A stretch of DNA of 64,000 nt from Ga0077555 sp050250755 (GCA_050250755.1 JBFWOB010000022.1:1-64000); one strand, 5' to 3'; shown: positions 35,504 through 46,152, counted from the first letter of the stretch. Notes: generated by a model from the sequence alone, not told the origin. Program-made: numbers and translations.

Positions 35504-36720
35504 GACGGCTCGCTTTGCGCTTCGCTTGGCGTTTGGCTGGTGCGCACGCTTGCGCGCAGCTTCTGGCTTTCGGACTTGAGCTGGCCGCAGGCGGCGAGAA
35601 TATCCCGCCCGCGCGGGGTGCGTACCGGGCTCGCGTAGCCAGCGCGATTGACGACGTCAGCGAAGCGTTCGATCTGGTCCCAGTCCGAGCACTCGTAGCG
35701 GGAGCCCGGCCACGGATTGAATGGAATGAGATTGATCTTGGCGGGGATACCGTTCAGCAAGCGAACCAGCGCGCGGGCGTCCGAAAGGCTGTCGTTGACG
35801 CCCTTCAGCATGACGTACTCGAACGTGATGCGACGCGCATTGGAGAGACCCGGATACTGGCGGCAAGCTTCCAGTAGTTCGGCGATCGGATACTTGCGGT
35901 TGATCGGGACAAGCTCGTTGCGAAGCTCGTTCGTGACTGCATGCAGCGAGATAGCCAGCATCGTGCCAATTTCGAGGCCCCAGCGCGGAATCTCGGGAAC
36001 GACGCCCGATGTCGAGAGTGTGATGCGGCGCTTGGAAAAAGCGAGCCCATCGCCGTCGGCGGCGACCTCGATCGCATCGCGGACATTCTCGAAGTTGTAG
36101 AGCGGCTCGCCCATGCCCATGAGGACGATGTTCGTGATCTTGCGCTCAGCCGCGGGCAGCATGCCGCCGTCGTCGGGCGGCGTCGCACCGGGCCAATCGC
36201 CGATGCGATCACGGGCTATCAGGATCTGGCCGACGATTTCCTCAGGCTCGAGGTTTCGCACGAGACGCTGGGTGCCGGTGTGGCAGAATGAGCAATTGAG
36301 TGTGCAGCCGACCTGGCTGGAGATGCACAGCGTGCCTCGATCGGACTCCGGGATGTAGACGGTCTCGACTTCGGGAGCGGCGGCTTCGTGGCCGCGGCGG
36401 GGCAATCTCAGGAGCCACTTGCGCGTGCCGTCGGAAGAGATTTGCTCCGAAACGATTTCGGGACGGGCGAGCGTGAATTTCGCCGACAGGCGCTGACGCA
36501 GGTCTTTCGAGACATCCGTCATGAGATCGAACGAGGTGATCCCGCGGACGTAGAGCCAGCTCCAAAGCTGATCGACGCGCATCCGCAACTGTTTCTCGGG
36601 AACGCCGACGTCGCGCAGTGCCAGGCGGAGACGCTCAGAGTTGAGGCCGGCCAATGTCGGCAACGGCTCGGCGGCGGCCGACGCAGAAATATCGAGAGTC
36701 TTATCTAGAATGAGGACCAT
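35500..36720 (-). CDS. rlmN: 23S rRNA (adenine2503-C2)-methyltransferase RlmN
   Basis: This is a radical SAM enzyme that methylates C2 of A2503 in 23S rRNA and A37 of some tRNAs. The 406-residue product has the iron-sulfur motif CTLNCSFC near residue 140, the GMGEPLYNF SAM-binding segment, and the C-terminal cysteine near DILAACGQL used for methyl transfer. Relatives are 380-410 residues. It heads the unit with the small membrane protein. Confidence 0.96.
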   Translation of the reverse strand: MVLILDKTLDISASAAAEPLPTLAGLNSERLRLALRDVGVPEKQLRMRVDQLWSWLYVRGITSFDLMTDVSKDLRQRLSAKFTLARPEIVSEQISSDGTRKWLLRLPRRGHEAAAPEVETVYIPESDRGTLCISSQVGCTLNCSFCHTGTQRLVRNLEPEEIVGQILIARDRIGDWPGATPPDDGGMLPAAERKITNIVLMGMGEPLYNFENVRDAIEVAADGDGLAFSKRRITLSTSGVVPEIPRWGLEIGTMLAISLHAVTNELRNELVPINRKYPIAELLEACRQYPGLSNARRITFEYVMLKGVNDSLSDARALVRLLNGIPAKINLIPFNPWPGSRYECSDWDQIERFADVVNRAGYASPVRTPRGRDILAACGQLKSESQKLRASVRTSQTPSEAQSEPS

Positions 36721-36896
36721 GGTGCCCGGCGCGTTTGTGAATTCAATGCGCTATGTAGCGGTGAAGCGCCTCGGGGGAAAGACCGGAGCGAGGCGTTCGG
36801 CGTTTCTTGTATCGTCATGCCCACGCTGATGCGCATCCAAATCGAGGGGATGCGTATCGCGACGCGCGTGGTTCTAGTCAGTGCGGAGCGGTCGGA

Positions 36897-37850
36897 CTAC
36901 AGGCTCCGCCCCATCTGCATGAACCGTTCGGCGCGCTGATTGCGGAGATCGTCGGGTGAGAGGCCGTCCATGGTCTCGAACGCCCGTAGGATGGCGTCAC
37001 CGGCTCGGGAAATCGTTTCGGCTTTATCGCGGTGGGCACCGCCGACCGGTTCAGGGATGATTTCGTCGATCACACCGAGGGCAATCAAGTCCTGGGCGGT
37101 GATGCGCATCGATGTCGCGGCGTCGATCGCCTTGCCCTTATCGCGCCATAGAATCGCGGCCGCTGCCTCAGGCGAGGCAACCGTGTAGATGGCGTGCTCC
37201 ATCATCAGGATGCGATTGGCCGTCGCGATGGCGATAGCGCCGCCCGATCCGCCCTCGCCAATGACTATGGTCACAATCGGCACGCCGAGCGACAGACAGC
37301 AGTCGATCGATCGCGCGATAGCCTCGGCCTGACCGCGCTCCTCGGCGCCAACACCCGGATAAGCGCCGGCGGTATCGACAAGCGTGATCACGGCGAGGTT
37401 GAAGCGCTCGGCCATTTCCATCAGACGCACGGCCTTGCGGTAGCCCTCGGGGCGCGCCATGCCAAAGTTGTGTTTGATGCGGCTTTCGGTGTCGTGTCCC
37501 TTTTCCTGGCCGATAACCATCACGCTTCGGCCGCGGAACGTGCCGAGACCACCGACAATGGCAGCGTCCTCGGCGTAGTAGCGATCACCTGCCAGAGTGG
37601 TGAAGTCTTCGATAAGCCCATTAACGTAGTCGAGGCAGTGCGGGCGCTCGGCATGGCGCGCGACCATTGTTTTCTGCCAGGGGTTGAGCTTGGCATAGGT
37701 ATCTGCCAGAAGTTGCTTCGCCTTCTGCTCCAGACGGCCAATGTCCTCTTCGAGCGAGACGTTTCCGCCGTCCTCGGATAGCGAGCGGAGCTCGGCGACC
37801 TTGGCCTCAAGCTCGGCGATCGGCTTCTCGAATTCGATGTATGTGCGCAT
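36897..37850 (-). CDS. accA: Acetyl-CoA carboxylase carboxyltransferase subunit alpha AccA
   Basis: AccA with AccD transfers the carboxyl group from carboxybiotin to acetyl-CoA, the first step of fatty-acid synthesis. From ATG 37850 the product is 317 residues (E. coli 319). It shows RPHCLDYV, DTAGAYPGVGAEERGQAEAIA and the oxyanion-hole glycines in IGEGGSGGAIAIA. The frame is open to 37892, but those 14 residues are not family-like. It lies 94 bp downstream of xerD on the same strand. Confidence 0.96.
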   Translation of the reverse strand: MRTYIEFEKPIAELEAKVAELRSLSEDGGNVSLEEDIGRLEQKAKQLLADTYAKLNPWQKTMVARHAERPHCLDYVNGLIEDFTTLAGDRYYAEDAAIVGGLGTFRGRSVMVIGQEKGHDTESRIKHNFGMARPEGYRKAVRLMEMAERFNLAVITLVDTAGAYPGVGAEERGQAEAIARSIDCCLSLGVPIVTIVIGEGGSGGAIAIATANRILMMEHAIYTVASPEAAAAILWRDKGKAIDAATSMRITAQDLIALGVIDEIIPEPVGGAHRDKAETISRAGDAILRAFETMDGLSPDDLRNQRAERFMQMGRSL

Positions 37851-37944
37851 CTGAAAGGGGCCTTCGGCTATCCCTCGGATTTTGCCGGACAATCACGACG
37901 AGGGGGCGTTTCGTCAAGGGCTCCGCGAAGTTGTCCCAGTTGCA

Positions 37945-38901
37945 TCAACCGTCATCGAGGCGCGCTTTTGCGAGCGGATGATGCTCGCGGACGAGCTGGC
38001 GGAGCCTCTCCTGCAGCACGTGAGTATAGATCTGGGTCGTCGAAATATCAGCGTGACCAAGCAGTTGCTGAACCGCGCGCAGGTCGGCGCCCCGATCGAG
38101 GAGATGGCTGGCGAAGGCGTGGCGCAGGACGTGAGGCGAGATGCGCTCCGGATCGATGCCGGCCTCGGTCGCCAGGACTTTTAGCTCCTGGGCCAATCGC
38201 TGGCGGGTGAGATGCCCCTCGGCGCCGCGTGACGGGAAGAGGTAGCGGGTTCGCAACATGGGCGAGAGATCGCTCTCACCGTCGGCTCCAATGGCAAGGT
38301 AGTGCGATAGGGCTTCGCGGGCGGCTGGATTGAGCGGTACGAGGCGCTCACGGCCGCCTTTGCCGCGAATCGTGAGGACGCGATCGTCGCCGTTCAGGAC
38401 ACTGCGTGGGAGTTCGACGAGCTCTGAGACGCGCATGCCGGTCGCGTAAAGGATCTCGAGCAAAGCCTTGAGGCGAAGGGCACGAAAGCGGTCGCGGCCA
38501 CTCTGGCCTGCAATGCGATGCGCGGCTGTTTCGAGCAAGGCTTCGACCTCGGCCACGGACAGCACTTTTGGAAGGGGTCGTTCGCGGCGCGGCCCGGCAA
38601 ATCCGGTCGTGGGGTCGTCGGTAATGCGGCCATCGGCAGTGAGGAAACGATAAAGCTGACGGATCGAGGACAAACGGCGTGCCCGGGACGCCGCGGCCAA
38701 GCCGTCGTCGGCGATGGCCTTCAGATAGAGGGAGAGGTCGCGCGGGCGGGCGTTACTCAGGGCTTTGCCTGCTCGTGTCAGGTAGCCATCGAAGTCTTCG
38801 AGATCGCGGCGGTAGGCGGAAAGAGTATTGACGGCTGCGCCCCGCTCGGCCGCCATCATCTCGAGGAAGGCTTCGATTGGATCCGTGGCAGAGTCGACCA
38901 T
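37945..38901 (-). CDS. xerD: Tyrosine recombinase XerD
   Basis: XerD resolves chromosome dimers at dif with XerC and FtsK. The 318-residue product has the N-terminal SAM-like core-binding domain and a C-terminal catalytic domain. Its catalytic residues are seen in TGMRVSELVEL (first Arg), HVLRHAFASHLL (His-x-x-Arg), GHADISTTQIYTHV (His and nucleophile Tyr near 292). This is the housekeeping enzyme, not an integrase. The stop of the upstream periplasmic protein gene is only 12 bp away, so they are co-transcribed. Confidence 0.93.
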   Translation of the reverse strand: MVDSATDPIEAFLEMMAAERGAAVNTLSAYRRDLEDFDGYLTRAGKALSNARPRDLSLYLKAIADDGLAAASRARRLSSIRQLYRFLTADGRITDDPTTGFAGPRRERPLPKVLSVAEVEALLETAAHRIAGQSGRDRFRALRLKALLEILYATGMRVSELVELPRSVLNGDDRVLTIRGKGGRERLVPLNPAAREALSHYLAIGADGESDLSPMLRTRYLFPSRGAEGHLTRQRLAQELKVLATEAGIDPERISPHVLRHAFASHLLDRGADLRAVQQLLGHADISTTQIYTHVLQERLRQLVREHHPLAKARLDDG

Positions 38902-38913
38902 TGGGCGCTCGTT

Positions 38914-40860
38914 TCAGTCAGCTCGGCTGCGAGGCCACGCCATGAACAGGGCCTCCAAGCCGAGTTGTCTGGCGTCTGCCTCGAGCCCCGCCCGCTTGAG
39001 GGCGCGGATCGTGTCGCCGAGTGCGATCATGTGTGCGGTCTCGCCGCTCTCTGGCCCGAGTGCGCGCAGGGCAAGCACTATCACCCGGCCCTGCTGGCGT
39101 TGCTGCGACGCCTTCTGAAGATCGGTCAAGACGCCCGTCTCAGGCAGAAATCCCGTCGCCGGCTGTTGAGTCCGGCTGGCTGCCTCCCAAAGGGGGATTG
39201 GGATTTGATAGTCGAGCGCATCGAGCACGGTGACCAACCGGTGCATCAGCTCCGGGGCGAGTTTGCCGCTCAGCGCGAGATGCTCCGCGGCTGGGAGGTA
39301 CTCGCCACGATGGCCGCGCCAAGCCGCCGCAGAAATGTCGGCAAGAACGAGCCAGCTTTCGATGGTGCCGCGATGGGGTTCGGCTGGCATGGAGGCCCAG
39401 TCGCGCACGCGATCTGGACGACTGCCGGCAAGGTTGATCTCGATCGCCGTCTCGGCGAACCACGCCAAATCGGGGGCGGGACGCATCTCAGCGATGGCCG
39501 GTGCCAGCATAGCGGCGACCTGCATGTAGGGACCCCGCGACCGTCTGATCTCGTCGAGAAGGGCGCGCGCGAGGCGGGCTTTCCTGACTGGCGACCGTTC
39601 GGCTTCCAATGCCTTGAACAACAAGGCACGCTGCAATGGTGGAGCTTGTGGTTCTGAAAGCGGTTGCGCCAGCGCCGCCTCGGAAAAGGTCGCTGCGCGG
39701 TAGGCGTCTGCGAGATCGGCCGACTCGATTGCGTGGAGAGAGAGTGCTGCTTCCGCCGCAAGAATCCGGGCAGGCGGGCTTTTGCCATTTGTCGCCACCG
39801 TGGCCAGCAAAGCCGGTTCTGCGTCCGCAACGATCGGGTCTGCGTTGACCAATTCGAGAAAGCGATAGTCGAGCAGCGATAGCGATTTCGTGGCGGGCAT
39901 CTGGAAGGACGCAGAATTGCCTGAGGCCAAAGCGTCGAGGCTGGCGAGCGCGAGAGGATCCGTGATGCCTTCCGCGCGCAGGAGATCGGCGGCGAGGCCC
40001 GCCTTGCCGGCGTCACCTTCGCCCACACCGCAGAGTGCTGCGAGAAGCAGGAATTCCCGCCGAGCCGGCTTCGGAAGAGCGTTTTGCGCGGATTGCAGCA
40101 CCTTGATCGCCGCGCACCCAGGCTCTCGGTCGCCCAGCACGATGCGAGTGCGAGCGACGAGCAGGTTCTCAACTGGATTATTCGGGACGGGTTGCCGCGT
40201 ACCGACAGCCTTTCGTAACTCGCTGACGAGGCCGGAACGATACAGCGCCTCCATCCGTACCGCGTCGAAGGAAGCCGCCTGTTGCTTGCCGTCACCGGCG
40301 GGACCAGCACCCGATGACAAAAGGCGCTGCCACAGCTTTGCCAGGGCGCCCGAATGCGGTGGAAGCGAAAGTGGCGCGATCATCTCGCCGATGCTCGCCA
40401 TGTCCAGGCCCTGCCAAAATTCCGCGGGCAGCGGAGATGCAGACTGGGAGTCGGGCGGCGCCATGCCTGGGACCGGGGCCAAAGGCTGCAGTTCGGCGCG
40501 TTGCACGCTGTCGCCAAAGGACTGCGGAGATGGCATTCGTTCAACACCATCGGGTGACCTGTCCCATGGCGCGGGCTGCTCATCGGAGAAGCGCCTAGCG
40601 GCGGGATCGGCATATTCATCAGATGAGTTGCGGGAGCTTGCGTTGTCGTCGAGCCATGGGCTGGTGCCGTTGCGCTCCACTGGTGGCAACGTGGAAGACT
40701 GGTCGTCCGGCAATCGTTCTTGTCGATGGGTTGCGGCGCGTTCTGCTCTCCGGGCCTGGTCGCGTTCCTTGAACGGGTTCCAGCCATCATCGGCGTGGGC
40801 GGTGCCGGCGGCCATCAGCAGCGCGAGGCCAAGGCCTACAGCGGCAGGCAGGCGCGACAT
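38914..40860 (-). CDS. Periplasmic alpha-helical repeat protein, conserved next to xerD
   Basis: This is a 648-residue exported protein of unknown function. It has a signal peptide ending AHA-D near residue 23, then a polar, low-complexity stretch to about residue 150, then long alpha-helical alanine/leucine-rich repeats resembling TPR-like superhelices. No catalytic motif was recognised. It lies between the 47-residue membrane protein and xerD on the same strand, a neighbourhood known from other Rhizobiales. The opposite-strand open frames across it are shadows. Confidence 0.7.
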   Translation of the reverse strand: MSRLPAAVGLGLALLMAAGTAHADDGWNPFKERDQARRAERAATHRQERLPDDQSSTLPPVERNGTSPWLDDNASSRNSSDEYADPAARRFSDEQPAPWDRSPDGVERMPSPQSFGDSVQRAELQPLAPVPGMAPPDSQSASPLPAEFWQGLDMASIGEMIAPLSLPPHSGALAKLWQRLLSSGAGPAGDGKQQAASFDAVRMEALYRSGLVSELRKAVGTRQPVPNNPVENLLVARTRIVLGDREPGCAAIKVLQSAQNALPKPARREFLLLAALCGVGEGDAGKAGLAADLLRAEGITDPLALASLDALASGNSASFQMPATKSLSLLDYRFLELVNADPIVADAEPALLATVATNGKSPPARILAAEAALSLHAIESADLADAYRAATFSEAALAQPLSEPQAPPLQRALLFKALEAERSPVRKARLARALLDEIRRSRGPYMQVAAMLAPAIAEMRPAPDLAWFAETAIEINLAGSRPDRVRDWASMPAEPHRGTIESWLVLADISAAAWRGHRGEYLPAAEHLALSGKLAPELMHRLVTVLDALDYQIPIPLWEAASRTQQPATGFLPETGVLTDLQKASQQRQQGRVIVLALRALGPESGETAHMIALGDTIRALKRAGLEADARQLGLEALFMAWPRSRAD

Positions 40861-40908
40861 AGCGATATGATCCCCATTGGCAGGACGGTTATCCGACGAT
40901 CTGGCGGT

Positions 40909-41052
40909 CTATTTCCGAATCTTTACGCCATGCACCGTCTGAGATACTTCCTTCGGTTCGGGCTCGAACAGCTCGGCGAGCGCAAAGAGCCCTCCTGTTG
41001 TCACTGCAAACAGGAGGCCCACCACGAAGAGGAAACGGAACAAGCTCGGCAT
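40909..41052 (-). CDS. Small single-pass membrane protein (47 residues)
   Basis: This short gene begins at ATG 41052 and ends at TAG 40909-40911. The product starts MPSLFRFLFVVGLLFAV, has one hydrophobic helix (about residues 5-27) and a short polar tail ending KIRK. From memory, small proteins with a very similar layout (LRFL start, one helix, FxxP then a basic end) sit at this spot between aroK and xerD in other Rhizobiales. AGGG lies seven bases upstream. It reads toward the periplasmic protein gene 48 bp away and is divergent from aroK. Function unknown. Confidence 0.7.
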   Translation of the reverse strand: MPSLFRFLFVVGLLFAVTTGGLFALAELFEPEPKEVSQTVHGVKIRK

Positions 41053-41263
41053 CGGTCGACCCTACGGACCCCCATTTGGTGATGAGCCAAGTTGTCTCCA
41101 TTATGACCTCGATGGCCGTGAAGCCAAGTCACTGGATGTTTTCTGCTTCAGGTCAATACAGGATGAGCCGCCTCCAGAGCGATGATTTTTTCATGAAACC
41201 AATGGTCTGGGCTCGTGGTGTTGCAATCCACAGCCAAATGGCTGTCGCCCGGCGGCAGATCTG

Positions 41264-41839
41264 ATGTCAGCGTCGACAATCAAGCGTCGGCTCGGGACCC
41301 GATCATTGGTCATGGTTGGCCTGATGGGCTGTGGAAAATCCTCCATTGGGCGGAGATTGGCGACACGCCTGGATATTCCATTCGTGGACGCGGACGACGA
41401 GATCGAGCGGGCGGCGCGGAAGACTATTCCGGAAATCTTCGCCGACCATGGCGAAGCCTCGTTCCGGGACGGCGAGCGTCGAGTGATTCAGCGGTTGCTT
41501 CAGAACGGGCCGCAAGTGCTCGCGACCGGCGGTGGCGCGTATATGAACGCGGACACGCGGGCGGCGATCGCATCGGCTGGCATCGCAATCTGGTTGCGGG
41601 CGGAACTGCCGGTGCTCATGCGGCGGGTGATGAAGCGCGACAACCGACCACTGCTCAAAGTGACCGATCCGGAGGCGGTCATGCGCGGGCTGATGGAGGC
41701 ACGCTATCCGGTCTATGCCGAGGCGGACCTGGCGGTGGAAAGCCGTGACGTGCCGCATGAAGTGATCGTCGACGAGATCGTGGCTATGCTCATTCGCGAG
41801 CCGTTCCTAGCCGGTTCGGGCCATCCGGACCGATCGTAA
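41264..41839 (+). CDS. aroK: Shikimate kinase AroK
   Basis: AroK phosphorylates shikimate at the 3-hydroxyl. The 191-residue product has Walker A GLMGCGKSSIGRRLA (about residues 19-33), the shikimate-binding DADDEIERAA, the FRDGERRVI motif and ATGGGAYM, followed by the lid arginines in KRDNRPLL. It heads the aroK-aroB unit, 15-57 bp before aroB depending on the start. Confidence 0.95.
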   Translation: MSASTIKRRLGTRSLVMVGLMGCGKSSIGRRLATRLDIPFVDADDEIERAARKTIPEIFADHGEASFRDGERRVIQRLLQNGPQVLATGGGAYMNADTRAAIASAGIAIWLRAELPVLMRRVMKRDNRPLLKVTDPEAVMRGLMEARYPVYAEADLAVESRDVPHEVIVDEIVAMLIREPFLAGSGHPDRS

Positions 41840-41896
41840 GCGCGGACGTTCGCGATGCTTTTGGCAACGTCGTCGGGAGACATTGAGGGATTAACG

Positions 41897-43054
<1,158 letters not shown>

Positions 43055-43061
43055 TGGAAGA

Positions 43062-43088
43062 CCGGCCGTAGCAAGCGGCCGGCTCTTT
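43062..43088 (+). terminator. Intrinsic terminator after aroB
   Basis: A perfect 7-bp GC stem CCGGCCG/CGGCCGG (43062-43068 and 43076-43082) with loop TAGCAAG is followed by CTCTTT, eight bases after the aroB stop. Confidence 0.75.
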
Positions 43089-43127
43089 GCGCAACCGATT
43101 GGCTTCGTGGGGCGCGGTAGATCCGGC

Positions 43128-43862
43128 TCAGTGGGCCGCGACAGCGCCTGCAACGTCACCGCAGCCGTCAATTTCACCGCGGATCGTGTGGTGACCGGTT
43201 AGCCAGTTCATGCCTATCAGGCTGCCCGTAATGACGACGTGGCCAGCCTTGAGGGCCTTGCCGTGCGCGGCGAGGGCTGGCGCGAGCACGGTGAGCGCCC
43301 GCACCGGATCGACGCTCTTTCCTTCGATGCGAACCTTGTCGTCAACGTACAGTCGACCGGGAATGGCCTTAAGGTCTTTGTCGCGCCAGCCGCTGATCTG
43401 GCTTCCGACGACAATGCCGCTGTTCGAGATGCAATCGGCTATGCCGATGTGGCGCGGAACATTCGCCGGATCGCTGATACGGCTCTGGCAAAGTTCGAAC
43501 ACAACGTGTGCCGAGGCGACCGCGTCAAGCAGTTGCGATTGCGTAGCGTCCCCGGTTACGTCGCGGCCCATTCGGTAGGCGATTTCCAGCTCGATGCCGG
43601 CGGGTTCCTCGCCTGCGACACGCCAAGTCTGGTTTACGGGCAAGAGACCGCCAGCGAGCAAAGGGGCAAATACGACGGGGCCGTTCGGCACCTCGATCAC
43701 CTTCCAGCCAACGACGGGCTCGCCGAGCATAGCCACGACGCGATCCTGGACTGCGAAACCTTCGTCGTAATCGCGCGGGGCATCTTCCAATGCAATGCGC
43801 GCGCCCTGTCGTCTCGCCTCGGCGAGACGTTTTGCGATGGCGTCAAGTCTATCGTTCGGCAT
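43128..43862 (-). CDS. 2-keto-4-pentenoate hydratase family protein
   Basis: This is a 244-residue protein of the hydratase/decarboxylase branch of the fumarylacetoacetate-hydrolase fold (MhpD/HpaH type), which hydrates 2-oxopent-4-enoate-like acids from aromatic ring cleavage. Seen are GWKVIEVP, the metal-site pattern GIELEIAYRMGRDV, HVVFELCQSRI and the late GKALKAGHVVITGSLIG. No other ring-cleavage genes are nearby, so the substrate is open. Confidence 0.82.
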   Translation of the reverse strand: MPNDRLDAIAKRLAEARRQGARIALEDAPRDYDEGFAVQDRVVAMLGEPVVGWKVIEVPNGPVVFAPLLAGGLLPVNQTWRVAGEEPAGIELEIAYRMGRDVTGDATQSQLLDAVASAHVVFELCQSRISDPANVPRHIGIADCISNSGIVVGSQISGWRDKDLKAIPGRLYVDDKVRIEGKSVDPVRALTVLAPALAAHGKALKAGHVVITGSLIGMNWLTGHHTIRGEIDGCGDVAGAVAAH

Positions 43863-43888
43863 CTGGCTTCCCCGCGTGTCGCTGGTGG

Positions 43889-44164
43889 CTATCGAATGGG
43901 TTCTTCGGGTGCAAACGCCTTGATTGCCAGGGCGTGTATCTTATCTCGTAGGAGGCTGCCGAGCGCGTCGTTGACAAGGCGATGGCGGGCCAAGCGGCTT
44001 TGCCCTGTGAAACGCGGCGACACGACAAGCAGACGGAAATGACTTTCTCCCGTGCCCGGTGAGCTTGCGTGTCCGGCATGCAGATGAGATTCGTTGACGA
44101 CGTCGAGGCGTGTCGGCTCGAGAGCGATCATCAACGTCTCGCGGATCTGCTGCTCAATGGTCAT
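43889..44164 (-). CDS. BolA family protein
   Basis: This is a 91-residue BolA-like protein. The class II KH-like fold is marked by NESHLHAGHASS, SHFRLLVVSPRFTGQSRLARHR and LVNDALGSLL. BolA proteins work with monothiol glutaredoxins in iron-sulfur cluster handling and iron regulation; no grx gene is in view. It is divergent from the J-domain gene and adjacent to cobS, a conserved alphaproteobacterial setting. Confidence 0.9.
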   Translation of the reverse strand: MTIEQQIRETLMIALEPTRLDVVNESHLHAGHASSPGTGESHFRLLVVSPRFTGQSRLARHRLVNDALGSLLRDKIHALAIKAFAPEEPIR

Positions 44165-44317
44165 TCAAAATTTCCTCGGAGATCTCGCTCACCCTGCGCC
44201 TGAACCGCCTAATTCCGTGTTCGCGGCATTGAGGCGCGATGCAAGAGTGCAACGTCGTGTCGCGTCGGGCAGCAGCGTTCTTGTGTGGGGTGCCCAACTC
44301 GGATCATACTCCGCGTG

Positions 44318-44947
44318 ATGAAGCTCGACTCGAAATATTTCGACAGCATCCGCATCGCGCGCGGAGACACGGAGCCGAAGGCGGCACCGCGTGTCGAGCC
44401 GTGCCAATGGAAGGGTTGCACGAACGCCGGAACCCATCGGGCACCGCGGGGGCGTGGTCAGGAGGGCTATTATCGCTTCTGTATGGACCACGTGCGGCAA
44501 TTCAACGCGAACTACAACTATTTCGAAGGCATGAGCGATGTCGAAGTCGAGCAGTTTCAAAAGAGCTCGACTACAGGGCACCGACCGACGTGGCGGATGG
44601 GCGGAAACGGCGCACCTCCCGGCACGGGCCAGAAAGGCGGTAAACGAGGGCATCGTTACGCACGTTTCGGAGGTCTCGACTCGCATCAGATCTTCGAGGG
44701 CGAGGATGGCCCGTCCGCGCGGCCGTCGCGACCAGAATCACGTCGTCCTATCAAAGTGTTAGAGCGGCGTGCCCTGGATACGCTGCATCTCCCGGAGACC
44801 GCGAGCAAAGATGATATCAAGGCGCGGTTCAAAGAACTCGTCAAACGGCATCATCCAGACGCGAACGGCGGAGACCGCGGTTCGGAAGACAAGTTGCGCG
44901 AGATCATCCAGGCCTATAATTATTTAAAGCAGGCGGGGCTCGTCTGA
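44318..44947 (+). CDS. J-domain molecular chaperone with C-terminal J domain
   Basis: This is a 209-residue DnaJ-class protein. The J domain lies at the C terminus (about 150-205) with the HPD motif in KRHHPDANGGDRGSE. The N-terminal part contains PCQWKGCTNAG and FCMDHVRQFNANYNYF, a cysteine-bearing segment typical of this Rhizobiales group. It would stimulate a DnaK-type ATPase; the client is unknown. The frame's earlier GTG start (44285) is less likely than ATG 44318. It lies upstream of cobS. Confidence 0.88.
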   Translation: MKLDSKYFDSIRIARGDTEPKAAPRVEPCQWKGCTNAGTHRAPRGRGQEGYYRFCMDHVRQFNANYNYFEGMSDVEVEQFQKSSTTGHRPTWRMGGNGAPPGTGQKGGKRGHRYARFGGLDSHQIFEGEDGPSARPSRPESRRPIKVLERRALDTLHLPETASKDDIKARFKELVKRHHPDANGGDRGSEDKLREIIQAYNYLKQAGLV

Positions 44948-45041
44948 CCCCATCTACTCCCAGTCTTCGGGTCTTGGCTCCGGCACTGACTGCGTGCCAT
45001 GCTCGCCTAGAACGCAAACAATGATCGGGACTAATCACGAA

Positions 45042-46034
45042 ATGCGCGCCCAAGCTGAGGCCGGGGTCTCCGGCATGCCAGACAAGATGATTTCCGTGCG
45101 GGAAGTCTTTGGCATCGATTCCGACCTTGAGGCTCCGGCTTATTCCGAGCCTACGCCCCATGTGCCGGATTTCGATCCCGACTACCTCTTCAACAAAGAG
45201 GTGACGCTCGCCATTCTCGCCGGCTTCAAGCATAACCGCCGGGTCATGGTGCAGGGTTATCACGGCACCGGTAAGTCGACGCATATCGAGCAGGTGGCAG
45301 CGCGGCTGAACTGGCCCTGCGTGCGTATCAATCTCGACAGCCACGTGTCGCGCATCGATCTCGTCGGCAAGGACGCGATTGTCCTGAAAGACGGCAAGCA
45401 GGTGACCGAGTTCCGCGAGGGCATCCTGCCCTGGGCGCTGCAGAACAACGTCGCGCTATGCTTCGATGAGTACGACGCGGGCCGCCCGGACGTGATGTTC
45501 GTTATCCAGCGCATTCTCGAAGTGTCGGGCAAGCTGACGCTCCTCGACCAATCGAAGGTGATCCGCCCGCATCCCGCATTCCGGTTGTTCTCGACGACCA
45601 ACACGATCGGTCTCGGTGATACATCGGGCCTTTATCACGGCACGCAGCAGATCAACCAGGGCCAGATGGACCGTTGGTCGATCGTCGTGACGCTGAACTA
45701 TCTGCCGCACGACGAGGAAGTCGGTATCATCCTGTCAAAGGCCAAGAATTTCGCGAAGAGCGATGCGAAGAAGAAGGTCGTCAACAACATGGTGCGCGTG
45801 GCGGATCTGACCCGCTCAGCGTTTATCAATGGTGATCTTTCGACTGTGATGAGCCCGCGTACCGTGCTGACCTGGGCCGAGAACTCCGAGATCTTTGGCT
45901 CGGTGGGCTTTGCGTTCCGCATGACGTTCCTCAACAAGTGCGATGAGCTCGAGCGTCCGCTGGTTGCCGAATTCTATCAGCGCTGCTTTGGCGAGGAACT
46001 TCCGGAATCGGCCGCCAACGTCGCGCTTGGCTGA
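45042..46034 (+). CDS. cobS: Cobaltochelatase subunit CobS
   Basis: CobS is the AAA+ ATPase that, with CobT, drives cobalt insertion into hydrogenobyrinic acid diamide by CobN in aerobic cobalamin synthesis. The 330-residue product has the family core MISVREVFGID, Walker A GYHGTGKST, Walker B VALCFDEYDAGRPDVM and a late MSPRTVLTWAEN. Starts at 44994 (GTG), 45021, 45042 and 45075 all give plausible lengths. 45042 matches the usual 325-335 residues, but no start has a strong Shine-Dalgarno. The catalytic subunit CobN is not in the window. Confidence 0.95.
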   Translation: MRAQAEAGVSGMPDKMISVREVFGIDSDLEAPAYSEPTPHVPDFDPDYLFNKEVTLAILAGFKHNRRVMVQGYHGTGKSTHIEQVAARLNWPCVRINLDSHVSRIDLVGKDAIVLKDGKQVTEFREGILPWALQNNVALCFDEYDAGRPDVMFVIQRILEVSGKLTLLDQSKVIRPHPAFRLFSTTNTIGLGDTSGLYHGTQQINQGQMDRWSIVVTLNYLPHDEEVGIILSKAKNFAKSDAKKKVVNNMVRVADLTRSAFINGDLSTVMSPRTVLTWAENSEIFGSVGFAFRMTFLNKCDELERPLVAEFYQRCFGEELPESAANVALG

Positions 46035-46043
46035 CGGCAAGCA

Positions 46044-46069
46044 CCCCGGGGCTTCGAGCCCCGGGCTTT
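46044..46069 (+). terminator. Hairpin terminator between cobS and cobT
   Basis: CCCGGGGC (46045-46052) pairs with GCCCCGGG (46058-46065) around a TTCGA loop and is followed by CTTTATT, 11 bases past the cobS stop. It would reduce read-through into cobT. Confidence 0.65.
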
Positions 46070-46152
46070 ATTGATCGTTCTGCTGCGATGGCGAAGCGCT
46101 CGCAGCGCCGCTTCGATTGAATGTGATGCTTGGCGCCCGCGGCTCGTTGAAC

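Noticed and set aside
37945..38901. Tyrosine recombinase as a sign of a mobile element
   Set aside because: The length, motif set and housekeeping neighbours (accA, periplasmic protein) identify chromosomal XerD; no att repeats or cargo genes are nearby.
38518..39657. 379-codon plus-strand frame
   Set aside because: It is antisense to xerD and the periplasmic repeat protein; no motif or RBS.
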